Below are positions 34,192-42,182 of a stretch of 64,000 nucleotides of DNA, one piece after another; position 1 is the first letter of the stretch, and every line of letters begins with the position of its first letter. The position numbers were made by a program, and so were the translations under genes. Origin of the DNA: Streptomyces sp. cf386 (lineage in GTDB: Bacteria > Actinomycetota > Actinomycetes > Streptomycetales > Streptomycetaceae); the NCBI RefSeq assembly GCF_900103585.1, contig NZ_FNHV01000009.1:62001-126000 (forward strand), in the 5' to 3' direction. The notes beneath the pieces are model-generated. The model did no database searches. It had not been told where the DNA came from and saw nothing but the letters and a program-made list of their open reading frames with translations.

Positions 34192-34193
34192 GC

Positions 34194-35399
34194 CTAGAGC
34201 TGGAGATCGCCGTCGACCAGACGCCCCAGGATCAGCGCGATGCGCAGAGTGAACGCGGAGCGTACATCGGACGGCGACCAGCCGGTGACGTCAGTCACAC
34301 GTCGAAGCCGGTAGCGCACGGTGTTGGGATGCACGAAGAGCATCCGCGCCGCGCCCTCCAGACTGCTCGCCTGCTCCAGATAGACGGAGAGCGTCTCCAG
34401 AAGAGCCGACCCGGCCTCCTCCAGCGGTCTGTAGATCTCCTCCACCAACTGCTCGCGCGCGCTCGGATCGCCCGCGATGGCGCGTTCCGGCAGCAGATCG
34501 TCGGCGAGCACCGGCCGCGGGGCGTCCTGCCAGGCGGTACACGCCTTCAGCCCGGCCGCCGCGGCCTGCGCGGACCGGGTGGCGGCCAGCAGATCGGGTA
34601 CGACGGGCCCCGCGACGACCGGCCCGGCGGCGTACGGCCCGATCAGCGACTTGGCCACGGCGATCGGATTGTCGCTGCCGCCCGCGATGACGACGAGCCG
34701 GTCCCCGAGCACCCCGGTGAGCACCTGGAGCTTGGCGTGCCGGGCGGCCCGCCGGATGGCCTCGACGGTCAGCTCGCTGTCCCCGTCGGGCGCGGTCCCG
34801 AGCACCACGCACACATGCTCGGGCGAGTTCCACCCGAGGGCGGCGGCCCGTGACACGGCCCCCTCGTCGGCCTCGCCGCTGAGCACGGCGTTGACGACGA
34901 GCGACTCCAGACGCGCGTCCCAGGCACCGCGTGCCTCGGCGGCCTGGGCGTAGACCTGGGCGGTGGCGAAGGCGATCTCCCGGGCGTAGACGAGCAGCGC
35001 CTCCCGCAGCACGCTCTCGTCACCGGGCGCCGCCACCTCGTCGATGGCCGACTCCATGACCTCGATGGTCGTCCGGACCATCTCGACGGTCTGCCGCAGG
35101 GTGATGGCCCGGGTCAGCTCGCGCGGAGCCGTCCCGAAGACGTCGGTGGAGATGGCCTGTGGCGCGTCCGGATGCCGGAACCACTCGGTGAAGGCGGCGA
35201 TACCGGCCTGGGCGACGAGACCGATCCAGGAACGGTTCTCCGGGGGCATGGCCCGGTACCACGGCAGTGTCTCGTCCATCCGCGCGATGGCCTGCGCGGC
35301 GAGAGAACCGGAGGACTTCTCGAGCCGCTTCAGGGTCGCGGCATGCGCGTGGACGTCGTGCACGGAGGCTGGGGACTTACTGGCTTCGGGTTCGGGCAC
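34194..35399 (-). CDS. fasR: Fatty-acid biosynthesis transcriptional regulator FasR (PucR-type)
   Basis: 401 residues with a GTG start. It is a long N-terminal region without recognised catalytic residues, then a GGDEF-like central part, ending in a PucR-type HTH (MLFVHPNTVRYRLRRVTDVT, SPSDVRSAFTLRIALILGRL). Its place directly upstream of fabD, on the same strand, is that of fasR in S. coelicolor, where the protein activates fabD-fabH-acpP-fabF. The N-terminal sequence contains LEKSSGSLAAQAIARMDETL, which I recall from this orthologue group. A separate promoter must drive fasR from the short gap shared with the divergent pirin gene. Confidence 0.93.
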   Translation of the reverse strand: MPEPEASKSPASVHDVHAHAATLKRLEKSSGSLAAQAIARMDETLPWYRAMPPENRSWIGLVAQAGIAAFTEWFRHPDAPQAISTDVFGTAPRELTRAITLRQTVEMVRTTIEVMESAIDEVAAPGDESVLREALLVYAREIAFATAQVYAQAAEARGAWDARLESLVVNAVLSGEADEGAVSRAAALGWNSPEHVCVVLGTAPDGDSELTVEAIRRAARHAKLQVLTGVLGDRLVVIAGGSDNPIAVAKSLIGPYAAGPVVAGPVVPDLLAATRSAQAAAAGLKACTAWQDAPRPVLADDLLPERAIAGDPSAREQLVEEIYRPLEEAGSALLETLSVYLEQASSLEGAARMLFVHPNTVRYRLRRVTDVTGWSPSDVRSAFTLRIALILGRLVDGDLQL

Positions 35400-35491
35400 G
35401 GGGACAAGACTGCCTTATCCGGACGCGAGCGCGTGCCAGAGGGGTCGCAGGTGAGCTCCCCGACAGGTCCAGGACAAGCCCCCCGATGGGT

Positions 35492-35497
35492 CTACGG
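35492..35497 (+). promoter_or_regulatory. -10 box (TACGGT) before the pirin gene, probably leaderless
   Basis: TACGGT lies 8 nt before a GTG (35506) and 11 nt before the ATG at 35509. No ribosome-binding site is present. The -35 region is poor. Confidence 0.4.
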
Positions 35498-35508
35498 TGG
35501 TGCCCGTG

Positions 35509-36162
35509 ATGGACGTACGGCGCGCCGCGGAGCGCTACCCCGGAGGGGACGAGGCAGCGGGCATCGCGTCACGCCACGCCTTCTCCTTCGGCCCGCACTA
35601 CGACCCCGACAACCTCCGCTTCGGCGCGATGATCGCCTGCAACGAGGAGCGGCTCGCCCCGGGCGCCGGCTTCGACGAGCACCCGCACAGCCACACCGAG
35701 ATCGTCACATGGGTGGTCGAGGGCGAGCTGACCCACCGCGACTCCACAGGCCACGAGACCCGGGTCCGCCCCGGGGACGTCCAGCGGCTCAGCTCGGCGG
35801 GCGGAGTACGGCACGTGGAGCGCAACGACGCCGGCACACCGCTGACCTTCGTGCAGACCTGGCTGGCCCCGCTGTCGCCGGGCGGCGACCCGTCGTACGA
35901 GATCGTCCACGGCATCGCGGACTCGACGCCGTACGCCGTCCCGGAGGCGGGCGCGATGCTCCACGTACGGCGGCTGGGGGCGGGGGAGCGGACGGCGGTG
36001 CCGGACGCGGCGTATGTGTACGTCCATGTCGTGCGCGGTGAAGTGCGCCTGGACGGCGAGGAGTTGGCGGCCGGTGACGCGGCGCGTGTCACGGACGCCA
36101 AGGACGTGGAGGCGGTGGCGGTGAGCGCCGCGGAACTGCTGGTCTGGGAGCTGGCCGGATAG
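35509..36162 (+). CDS. Pirin family protein
   Basis: 217 residues from the ATG at 35509 (or the adjacent GTG 35506). The N-terminal cupin carries the metal-binding block FDEHPHSHTEIVTWVVEGEL followed by HRDSTGHETRVRPGDVQRLS; His residues in HPHSH plus a later His and Glu make the usual Fe site. LTFVQTWLAP and the second cupin half follow. Pirins are cytoplasmic; some have quercetinase activity and others regulate redox or pyruvate metabolism by protein contact. It is divergent from fasR. The exact role here is unknown. Confidence 0.9.
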   Translation: MDVRRAAERYPGGDEAAGIASRHAFSFGPHYDPDNLRFGAMIACNEERLAPGAGFDEHPHSHTEIVTWVVEGELTHRDSTGHETRVRPGDVQRLSSAGGVRHVERNDAGTPLTFVQTWLAPLSPGGDPSYEIVHGIADSTPYAVPEAGAMLHVRRLGAGERTAVPDAAYVYVHVVRGEVRLDGEELAAGDAARVTDAKDVEAVAVSAAELLVWELAG

Positions 36163-36246
36163 GCGTGGGGCGCGAGATGCCGGAGTGGTACACGAGGCGT
36201 CCAATGGAGGGGACGAACACTCGCTCGGCAGAGAAGAGCCGAGGCC

Positions 36247-38499
36247 ATGGCCGACCGTGCAGCCACAGGGGGACCGGGTAAAGCCCGGAAGGGGGGACTG
36301 CGAGGACTCGGCGAGTGGTGCGCCCATCACTTCGTGATCGTGATCGTCGTCTGGCTGGTGGCCCTGGGCGCGTTGCAGACGCTGAACCATTTCCACGGCG
36401 GGGCGTACTCCGACGACTTCGCCCTGTCCGACGTGCAGTCCGAAGAGGGCCTGGACGTCCTGAAGCAGCACGATCCGCAGGCCGGGGGTTACAGCAGCCA
36501 GATCGTCCTGCACGACGACAAGTCGCTGACCTCGCTCGGCTCGCAGATCTCGACCACCGTCGCCGACCTGCAGAAACTGCCGCACGTCCTGACCGCGCTG
36601 AACCCGCTGGAGGCCACCTCCTCGAAGGTCGGGCCGCTCTCCGCGGACGGGAAGACGGCCTACATCACCATCCGTTTCAACGAGCAGCCCTCCTTCCTCG
36701 GCGACAGCTACCTCCATGGGGTCGACAACGCCGTACAGCCGCTGAGAGCCGCCGGCGCCGAGGTCGAGTACGGCGGATCGCTCGGCGAGCTGGCCCGGCC
36801 CGCGGCCAACGACCGGGTGAGCGAGCTGATCGGGTTCGCGGTCGCCATCGTCGTCCTGCTCATCGGCTTCGGCAGTGTGATCGCCGCCGGACTGCCGCTG
36901 GTCACCGCGCTGGTCGGGGTGGTCGGCGGCCTCGCCTGCCTCGGGCTGCTCGCCCTCGCGTTCACCTTCGCCACGGTCTCGCCCACCCTCGCCACGATGA
37001 TCGGCCTCGGCGTCGGCATCGACTACGCGCTCTTCCTGATCACCCGGCACCGGCAGAACCTCATGGACGGCGCCGACCCGGTGCGCGCCGCCGGCCACGC
37101 CAACGCCACCAGCGGACGCGCGGTGCTCGTGTCCGGTACGACGGTGATCGTCGCCCTCATGGGCCTGTGGGTGTCCGGCGTGAGCTTCATCGGCAAACTC
37201 GGCGTCGCCGCGGCCGTCACGGTCGTCTCGGCGGTCCTGGGCGCGCTGACGCTGGTGCCCGCCATGCTGGGGCTGGTCGGCCGCACCATCGACCGCTGGC
37301 ACGTGCGCAGGCCCGTCGCCGAGACCGAGGCCGGGGGTGACACGTCCCAGGGCACCTGGCACCGCTACGCCCAGCGCGTGGAGCTCCATCCGTTGCGGTA
37401 CCTGACCGCGGGCGTGGTCACCGTCGCGGTGCTGGCCATCCCGCTCTTCTCGATCCAGCTGGGCCACATCGGCGACGGCGCCGACCCCACGTCCTTCACC
37501 GACCGACGCGCCTACGACCTGATGACCGACGCGTTCGGCGCCGGGTCCAACGGGCCCCTCACCATCGTCGTCGACCAGACCTCCGTACCGGACTCGCAAC
37601 GCTCCGACCTGGCCTCGAAGACCCAGAAGGCCCTCGACGACGAGTCCGGGACCTCCTTCGTCAGCCCGCTGAGGCCGACGCAGGACGGGGACGTCCTGGT
37701 CGGCACGGTCTACTCGGCGGTGTCCCCGCAGAACATGGACACCACCGACCTGACGAACCGGCTCGTCGACCACACCCTCCCCGACGCGGCCTCCGGCACC
37801 GACGCCAAGGGCTACGTCACCGGGACGACGGCCGCGCAGGTCGACTTCCGCGACATCGTCGCGCAGCGGCTGCCGGTGATCATCGCCGTCGTGGTCGGCC
37901 TCGCCTTCCTGATCGTCCTCGCGGTCTTCCGCGGCCTGCTCGTCGCCCTGAAGGCGGCCGTCCTCAACGTCCTGTCGATCGCGGCCTCGTACGGCGTCGT
38001 CGTCGCCGTCTTCCAGTGGGGCTGGGGCGGGCCCGCGCTGGGCGTCCACGGCAAGGTGCCCATCGAGAGCTATGTGCCGATGATGATGTTCGCCATCATC
38101 TTCGGGCTGAGCATGGACTACGAGATCTTCCTGCTGTCCCGGGTGCACGAGGCGTGGCTGCGCACCGGGGACGCGAAGGGCGCGGTCGCGCACGCGCTGG
38201 AGATCACCGCGCGCGTGATCACCTGCGCGGCGCTGATCATGGTGAGCGTCTTCGCGGCCTTCATCATCAGCGACAACATCGTGGTCAAGATGCTGGGCCT
38301 GGGCCTCGCCGTCAGCGTGCTCATCGACGCCACCGTGGTCCGGCTGCTCATGGTGCCCGCCGTGATGACCCTGCTGGGCCGGCACGCCTGGTGGACGCCC
38401 CGATGGCTGGACAGGATCCTGCCGCACATCGACACGGAGGGAACGGGCGAGAAACTCGGCGCCCTCCCGGAGCCCGGGTCGGCCCGGCAGCGCAGCTGA
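36247..38499 (+). CDS. MMPL family transporter (RND superfamily)
   Basis: 750 residues, about 11-12 transmembrane helices in two repeats, each preceded by one TM and a large extracytoplasmic loop. MMPL/RND motifs are MIGLGVGIDYALFLITRHRQ in the first half and FGLSMDYEIFLLSRVHEAWL in the second, where the Asp-Tyr pairs form the proton relay. A short basic/Pro tail ends the protein. Family members export lipids or hydrophobic metabolites using the proton gradient. It is preceded by a GA-rich site; it stands alone, convergent with the next serine hydrolase by 6 bp. The cargo is unknown. Confidence 0.94.
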   Translation: MADRAATGGPGKARKGGLRGLGEWCAHHFVIVIVVWLVALGALQTLNHFHGGAYSDDFALSDVQSEEGLDVLKQHDPQAGGYSSQIVLHDDKSLTSLGSQISTTVADLQKLPHVLTALNPLEATSSKVGPLSADGKTAYITIRFNEQPSFLGDSYLHGVDNAVQPLRAAGAEVEYGGSLGELARPAANDRVSELIGFAVAIVVLLIGFGSVIAAGLPLVTALVGVVGGLACLGLLALAFTFATVSPTLATMIGLGVGIDYALFLITRHRQNLMDGADPVRAAGHANATSGRAVLVSGTTVIVALMGLWVSGVSFIGKLGVAAAVTVVSAVLGALTLVPAMLGLVGRTIDRWHVRRPVAETEAGGDTSQGTWHRYAQRVELHPLRYLTAGVVTVAVLAIPLFSIQLGHIGDGADPTSFTDRRAYDLMTDAFGAGSNGPLTIVVDQTSVPDSQRSDLASKTQKALDDESGTSFVSPLRPTQDGDVLVGTVYSAVSPQNMDTTDLTNRLVDHTLPDAASGTDAKGYVTGTTAAQVDFRDIVAQRLPVIIAVVVGLAFLIVLAVFRGLLVALKAAVLNVLSIAASYGVVVAVFQWGWGGPALGVHGKVPIESYVPMMMFAIIFGLSMDYEIFLLSRVHEAWLRTGDAKGAVAHALEITARVITCAALIMVSVFAAFIISDNIVVKMLGLGLAVSVLIDATVVRLLMVPAVMTLLGRHAWWTPRWLDRILPHIDTEGTGEKLGALPEPGSARQRS

Positions 38500-38505
38500 C
38501 CGCGC

Positions 38506-39327
38506 CTACCGCCCGACCTCGGCGAGCACCGCGTCCGTGAACGGCGGCCACACCTCGACCGCCCACGGCCCGAAGGCCCGGTCCGTCAGCGCGACACAGG
38601 CCGCGCCCGCCGCCGGGTCGATCCACAGGAACGTACCCGACTGCCCGAAGTGCCCGAACGTGCGCGGCGAGGACGCCGAACCCGTCCAGTGCGGCGACTT
38701 TCCGTCACGGATCTCGAAGCCGAGCCCCCAGTCGTTGGGGTTCTGGTGCCCGTACCCCGGCAGCACGCCCTTCGTCCCCGGGTACTGCACGGTCATCGCC
38801 TCGGCGACCGTTCGCGGGTCCAGCAGCCGCGGCGCCTGCACCTCCGCCGCGAACCGCAGCAGATCCTCGACCGTGGACACCCCGTCCTTCGCCGGGGAGC
38901 CCTCCAACGACGTGGCCGTCATCCCCAGCGGCTCCAGCACCGCCTGCCGCAGATACTCAGCGAACGGAATGTCCGTGGCCTTGGCCACATGGTCCCCGAG
39001 CTGCTCGAACCCGGCGTTGGAGTACAGCCGCCGCTCCCCGGGCGGGGCCGTCACCCGGTGCTCGTCGAAGGCCAGCCCCGAGGTGTGCGCGAGCAGATGC
39101 CGCACGGTCGCCCCCTGAGGCCCGGCCGCCTCGTCGAGCTCGACCGCGCCCTCCTCGTAGGCGACGAGCACGGCGTACGCGGCCAGCGGCTTGGTGACCG
39201 AGGCGAGGGGGAAGCGGTGCGCGACGGGGCCGTGGGTCCCGAGGACCGTCCCGTCGGCCCGCACCACACCCGCCGCGGCGGTGGGAACCGGCCAGTTCTC
39301 GATCAACGCGAGGCTCTGCAAGGACAT
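38506..39327 (-). CDS. Serine hydrolase, beta-lactamase-like family
   Basis: 273 residues, cytoplasmic by lack of signal peptide. It has SxxK in FPLASVTKPLAAYAVL (Ser near 43, Lys near 46) and the Tyr-Ser-Asn motif in RRLYSNAGFEQLG. The third motif region reads HFGQSGTFLWIDPAAGAACV. The length is shorter than class C beta-lactamases, as usual for actinobacterial esterase/DD-peptidase-like members. It ends 6 bp from the convergent MMPL gene. The substrate is unknown. Confidence 0.9.
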   Translation of the reverse strand: MSLQSLALIENWPVPTAAAGVVRADGTVLGTHGPVAHRFPLASVTKPLAAYAVLVAYEEGAVELDEAAGPQGATVRHLLAHTSGLAFDEHRVTAPPGERRLYSNAGFEQLGDHVAKATDIPFAEYLRQAVLEPLGMTATSLEGSPAKDGVSTVEDLLRFAAEVQAPRLLDPRTVAEAMTVQYPGTKGVLPGYGHQNPNDWGLGFEIRDGKSPHWTGSASSPRTFGHFGQSGTFLWIDPAAGAACVALTDRAFGPWAVEVWPPFTDAVLAEVGR

Positions 39328-39423
39328 GCCTGTGAGCCTAAGCCGCTCACAGATACAGCCGCATCAGAGGGTCCCTGTTATCCCGCGTGAAGGCCGGCGA
39401 GGTGTACAGCGGGCGGTTCGGGA

Positions 39424-39464
39424 GCGCCCTCAAGGGGCGCGGGGAACTGCGCGACCAGCCACGA
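39424..39464. repeat. Dispersed repeat (GGCGCGGGGAACTGCGCGACCAGCC type), copy 1
   Basis: The string GGGAACTGCGCGACCAGCCAC with its preceding CCTCAAGGGGCGC is the inverse of copies at 45890, 54613 and 57598. It directly truncates the GNAT reading frame at 39430-39615. Confidence 0.75.
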
Positions 39465-39615
39465 TGGTGCCGCCCAGCTTCCCTCTCAGCGCCGGAAGGG
39501 ACTCCGCGTGCCACTCCGTGGAGCCGTCGCCACCGGGCAGCGAGTCGATCATCACCTGACGCAGACGCGGCACTTCCTCCGCGTCCTCGGGCGTGGCACG
39601 TCGTACAAGACTCAT
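39430..39615 (-). pseudogene. GNAT acetyltransferase remnant (N-terminal about 50 residues)
   Basis: From the ATG at 39615 the frame gives SLVRRATPEDAEEVPRLRQV followed by MIDSLPGGDGSTEWHAESLP, the first beta-alpha unit of a GNAT N-acetyltransferase. After about 50 residues the frame runs into the dispersed repeat and stops (TIVAGRAVPRAP then stop). The acetyl-CoA-binding half is missing and I do not see it nearby. It was probably cut by a deletion or insertion linked to the repeat. Confidence 0.65.
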
Positions 39616-39674
39616 ACGGCGCACGCTCACCACGGCGATCACGCCACGTCCCCCGCTTTTCTTACCGTTTCCGC

Positions 39675-39705
39675 TTGCTTGGAGCGCACTCCAAGGCCAT
39701 AGCGT
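39675..39705 (+). promoter_or_regulatory. MerR-type promoter with 19-bp spacer and operator palindrome
   Basis: TTGCTT (39675-39680) and TAGCGT (39700-39705) are 19 bp apart, the overlong spacer typical of MerR-controlled promoters. Inside lies the near-perfect palindrome CTTGGAGCGCACTCCAAG (39678-39695, 16 of 18 symmetric). The ATG at 39713 is 7 nt after the -10 box, so the MerR mRNA is probably leaderless. Confidence 0.75.
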
Positions 39706-39712
39706 TGAGCAC

Positions 39713-40204
39713 ATGACGGTGATGGAGACCACGAGTACCAGGACCGACAGCTGCGCCGCCCCGCCCCACCCGCACCGGCGCCCGGAAGGCCAGGACAGCT
39801 ACACGATCAGCGAGGTCGTCGCCTTCACCGGTCTGACGGCCCACACCCTGCGCTGGTACGAGCGGATCGGCCTCATGCCGCACGTCGACCGCTCGCACAC
39901 CGGCCAGCGCCGCTACTGCAACCGCGACTTGGACTGGCTCGACCTCGTGGGCAAGCTGCGGCTGACCGGCATGCCGGTCGCCGACATGGTCCGGTACGCG
40001 GAGCTGGTGCGCGAGGGCGACCACACCTTCGGCGAGCGGTTCGAACTCCTCGAAGAGACCCGCCGCGACGTCCTCGCCCGGATCGCCGAGCTGCAGGACA
40101 CGCTGGCCGTGCTCGACCGGAAGATCAGTTTCTACGCGGACGCGGGGCGTCTGTACGAGCAGGACAAGACATACCAGCAAGAGAAGACGGAGCAGGCCGG
40201 ATGA
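39713..40204 (+). CDS. MerR-family transcriptional regulator
   Basis: 163 residues from the ATG at 39713 (an alternative ATG is at 39722). After a 30-residue His/Pro-rich lead it has the MerR HTH: YTISEVVAFTGLTAHTLRWY, ERIGLMPHVDRSHTGQRRYC and DLDWLDLVGKLRLTGMPVADM. The dimerisation helix follows (EETRRDVLARIAELQDTLAV). There are no conserved metal-binding cysteines at the end, so it is more like the AdhR/NmlR-type or TipA-like small-molecule sensors than metal sensors. The stop overlaps the ATG of the aldo/keto reductase (ATGA), so both genes are one unit, probably autoregulated via the 39678 palindrome. Confidence 0.92.
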   Translation: MTVMETTSTRTDSCAAPPHPHRRPEGQDSYTISEVVAFTGLTAHTLRWYERIGLMPHVDRSHTGQRRYCNRDLDWLDLVGKLRLTGMPVADMVRYAELVREGDHTFGERFELLEETRRDVLARIAELQDTLAVLDRKISFYADAGRLYEQDKTYQQEKTEQAG

Positions 40205-41217
40205 CGGACAGCAGCAGGATCGCGACCGCACGACTCGGCGCGCAGGGCCCCGAGGTGGGCGTGCAGGGCCTCGGCTGCATGGGCATGAGCTTCGCGTACG
40301 GTCCCACGGACGCGGACGCGTCCAGGGCGACCCTGGAACGCGCACTGGAGCTCGGCGTCACCCTCTACGACACGGCGGACGCCTACGGCGCGGGCGAGAA
40401 CGAGAAGTTCCTCTCCCCCTTCTTCAAGGCGCACCGCGACGAGGTCGTCATCGCCACGAAGTTCGCCCTGGCGATCCACCCGGACGACCCGACGAAGCGG
40501 ATCATCCGCAATGACGCGCCCTACATAAGGCAGTGCGTCGAGGCCAGCCTGAAGCGCCTGGACGTCGACGCGATCGACCTCTACTACATGCACCGCCGCG
40601 ACGTGAACGTCCCCATCGAGGAGACCGTCGGCGTCATGGCCGAGCTGGTCCGCGAGGGCAAGGTCAAGCACCTGGGCCTCAGCGAGGTGACGGCCGGCGA
40701 ACTGCGGGACGCGCACGCCGTGCACCCCATCGCGGCCGTCCAGTCCGAGTGGTCGCTCTTCAGCCGCGACATCGAGGCGAACGTGGTCCCGGCGGCCCGC
40801 GAACTGGACGTGACCCTGGTGCCGTACTCCCCGCTGGGCCGCGGCTTCCTCACCGGTTCCTTCGCCAAGGCCGAGGACCTGACCACGGACGACTTCCGCC
40901 GCCAACAGCCCCGCTTCACGGGCGAGAACGCGGCAGCGAACGGCGCCCTGCTGGACCCGATCCGCACGGTCGCCGAGTCCCACGACGCCTCCCTGGGCCA
41001 GATCGCCCTGGCCTGGGTCCAGCAGCAGGCAGCCGTACACAACCTCCCGGTCATCCCGATCCCGGGCACCCGCAAGCCGACGCGGGTGGAGGAGAACGCG
41101 GGGGCGACACGGATCGAACTGACGCAGGAGGACCTGGCCCTGCTGGAGCCGATCGCATCGAAGGTGGCAGGCGACAGGTACACGGACATGCGGTTCACTT
41201 CTGCCGGACGGGAGTAG
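40201..41217 (+). CDS. Aldo/keto reductase
   Basis: 338 residues, translationally coupled to the MerR gene by ATGA. AKR features: LGCMGMSFAYGPTD at the N-terminus, TLYDTADAYGAGENEKFL (catalytic Asp and Tyr), VIATKFALAI (catalytic Lys), DLYYMHRRDVNVPIEETVGV (catalytic His), IAAVQSEWSLFSRD and PVIPIPGTRKPTRVEENAGA (NADPH phosphate site). It reduces aldehydes or ketones with NADPH in the cytoplasm. Coupling to a MerR regulator suggests detoxification of a reactive carbonyl sensed by that regulator. Confidence 0.94.
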   Translation: MTDSSRIATARLGAQGPEVGVQGLGCMGMSFAYGPTDADASRATLERALELGVTLYDTADAYGAGENEKFLSPFFKAHRDEVVIATKFALAIHPDDPTKRIIRNDAPYIRQCVEASLKRLDVDAIDLYYMHRRDVNVPIEETVGVMAELVREGKVKHLGLSEVTAGELRDAHAVHPIAAVQSEWSLFSRDIEANVVPAARELDVTLVPYSPLGRGFLTGSFAKAEDLTTDDFRRQQPRFTGENAAANGALLDPIRTVAESHDASLGQIALAWVQQQAAVHNLPVIPIPGTRKPTRVEENAGATRIELTQEDLALLEPIASKVAGDRYTDMRFTSAGRE

Positions 41218-41258
41218 ATGCCGCCGACAACGGAACCGCCCCCGGCAGACGGGTAGTC

Positions 41259-42116
41259 CTAAAGCTCCGCCAACAACTCGGCCTTCTTCACCGAGAACTC
41301 CTCATCCGTCACCAACCCAGCCTGATGAAGTTCCCCCAGGTGACGAATCCGCTCGGCGATATCGGCAGGATCCCGGCGCGGCGCAGCCGCGGCCGGGACA
41401 GCCGCCGGTGTCGCCGAGCGCTCCCGAACCGCCGCCAACACAGCGGCAGCGAACGGCAACGACTCATGCACCGGCCCATACCCCAGCCCGAACACCACAG
41501 TCGCCGGATCCTGATCCGCCTGCGCCGCCTGCCCGTCGCCCGCGTCCCGTCGCAACAGCCGTAGATGCCCCTCGAACACCTCCGGCGAGCGCCACTCGAC
41601 CCCACTCAGCTCCGTCACCGAAAAGCTCTGGTCCCCGGCCTTCCACTTCGCCGAGGACGCCCCCGTCCAGAACCACCGGAACCGAACGATGCTCCCGTCG
41701 AAGGACGCCTTCCCGTCATACGCCTTGAACTGCAACGGCACCTCGGGCGCACCCACGAGAAACTCCTCGGCCGCCCCGGACTCCGCCAACTGCGCCCGCA
41801 ATTCGTCGGCGTAGTACTCGGCCAGCGTCTCGCGCTCGGCCGGCAGCACCAGCCGATACGGATCCCCGCCCTCCTTCAGCTGCCCGGCCGCCGCCTCCAT
41901 CAACGGATCGGCGCCCGCCCGCATCTCGATGCGCAGCGCGACGGTCCCGCGCTTGCCGGGCGTCAGGGTCACCCCGGCGATCGCGTCGAGGGGAACACGT
42001 CGTTCGCCCAGGGCCTGAAAGAGCTTGGGTGTTCGAATCCCCCGTTCGTAACGGATGAGCACGGAGTCGGACTCGAACTCCCAGGCGGCATGAAATCCGG
42101 CCAGTACGTCACCCAT
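41259..42116 (-). CDS. DUF4429 domain protein with C-terminal SHOCT
   Basis: 285 residues from the ATG at 42116 (MGDVLAGFHAAWEFESDSVL), with possible starts at 42125 and 42155. Two tandem DUF4429 halves are visible: one around LIRYERGIRTPKLF and IAGVTLTPGKRGTVALRIEM, a second around ASFDGSIVRFRWFWTGASSA and LSGVEWRSPEVFEGHLRLLR. Each resembles a PH-like/bPH fold. A Pro/Ala linker leads to SHOCT (HLGELHQAGLVTDEEFSVKK). There is no TM segment. The function is unknown. Confidence 0.88.
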   Translation of the reverse strand: MGDVLAGFHAAWEFESDSVLIRYERGIRTPKLFQALGERRVPLDAIAGVTLTPGKRGTVALRIEMRAGADPLMEAAAGQLKEGGDPYRLVLPAERETLAEYYADELRAQLAESGAAEEFLVGAPEVPLQFKAYDGKASFDGSIVRFRWFWTGASSAKWKAGDQSFSVTELSGVEWRSPEVFEGHLRLLRRDAGDGQAAQADQDPATVVFGLGYGPVHESLPFAAAVLAAVRERSATPAAVPAAAAPRRDPADIAERIRHLGELHQAGLVTDEEFSVKKAELLAEL

Positions 42117-42182
42117 GCGGCTCATCGTATGCGGCACGCGCTCCTCCGTCGCCACCCCGCGCAGACCGCAGTTCCTGCGCTT

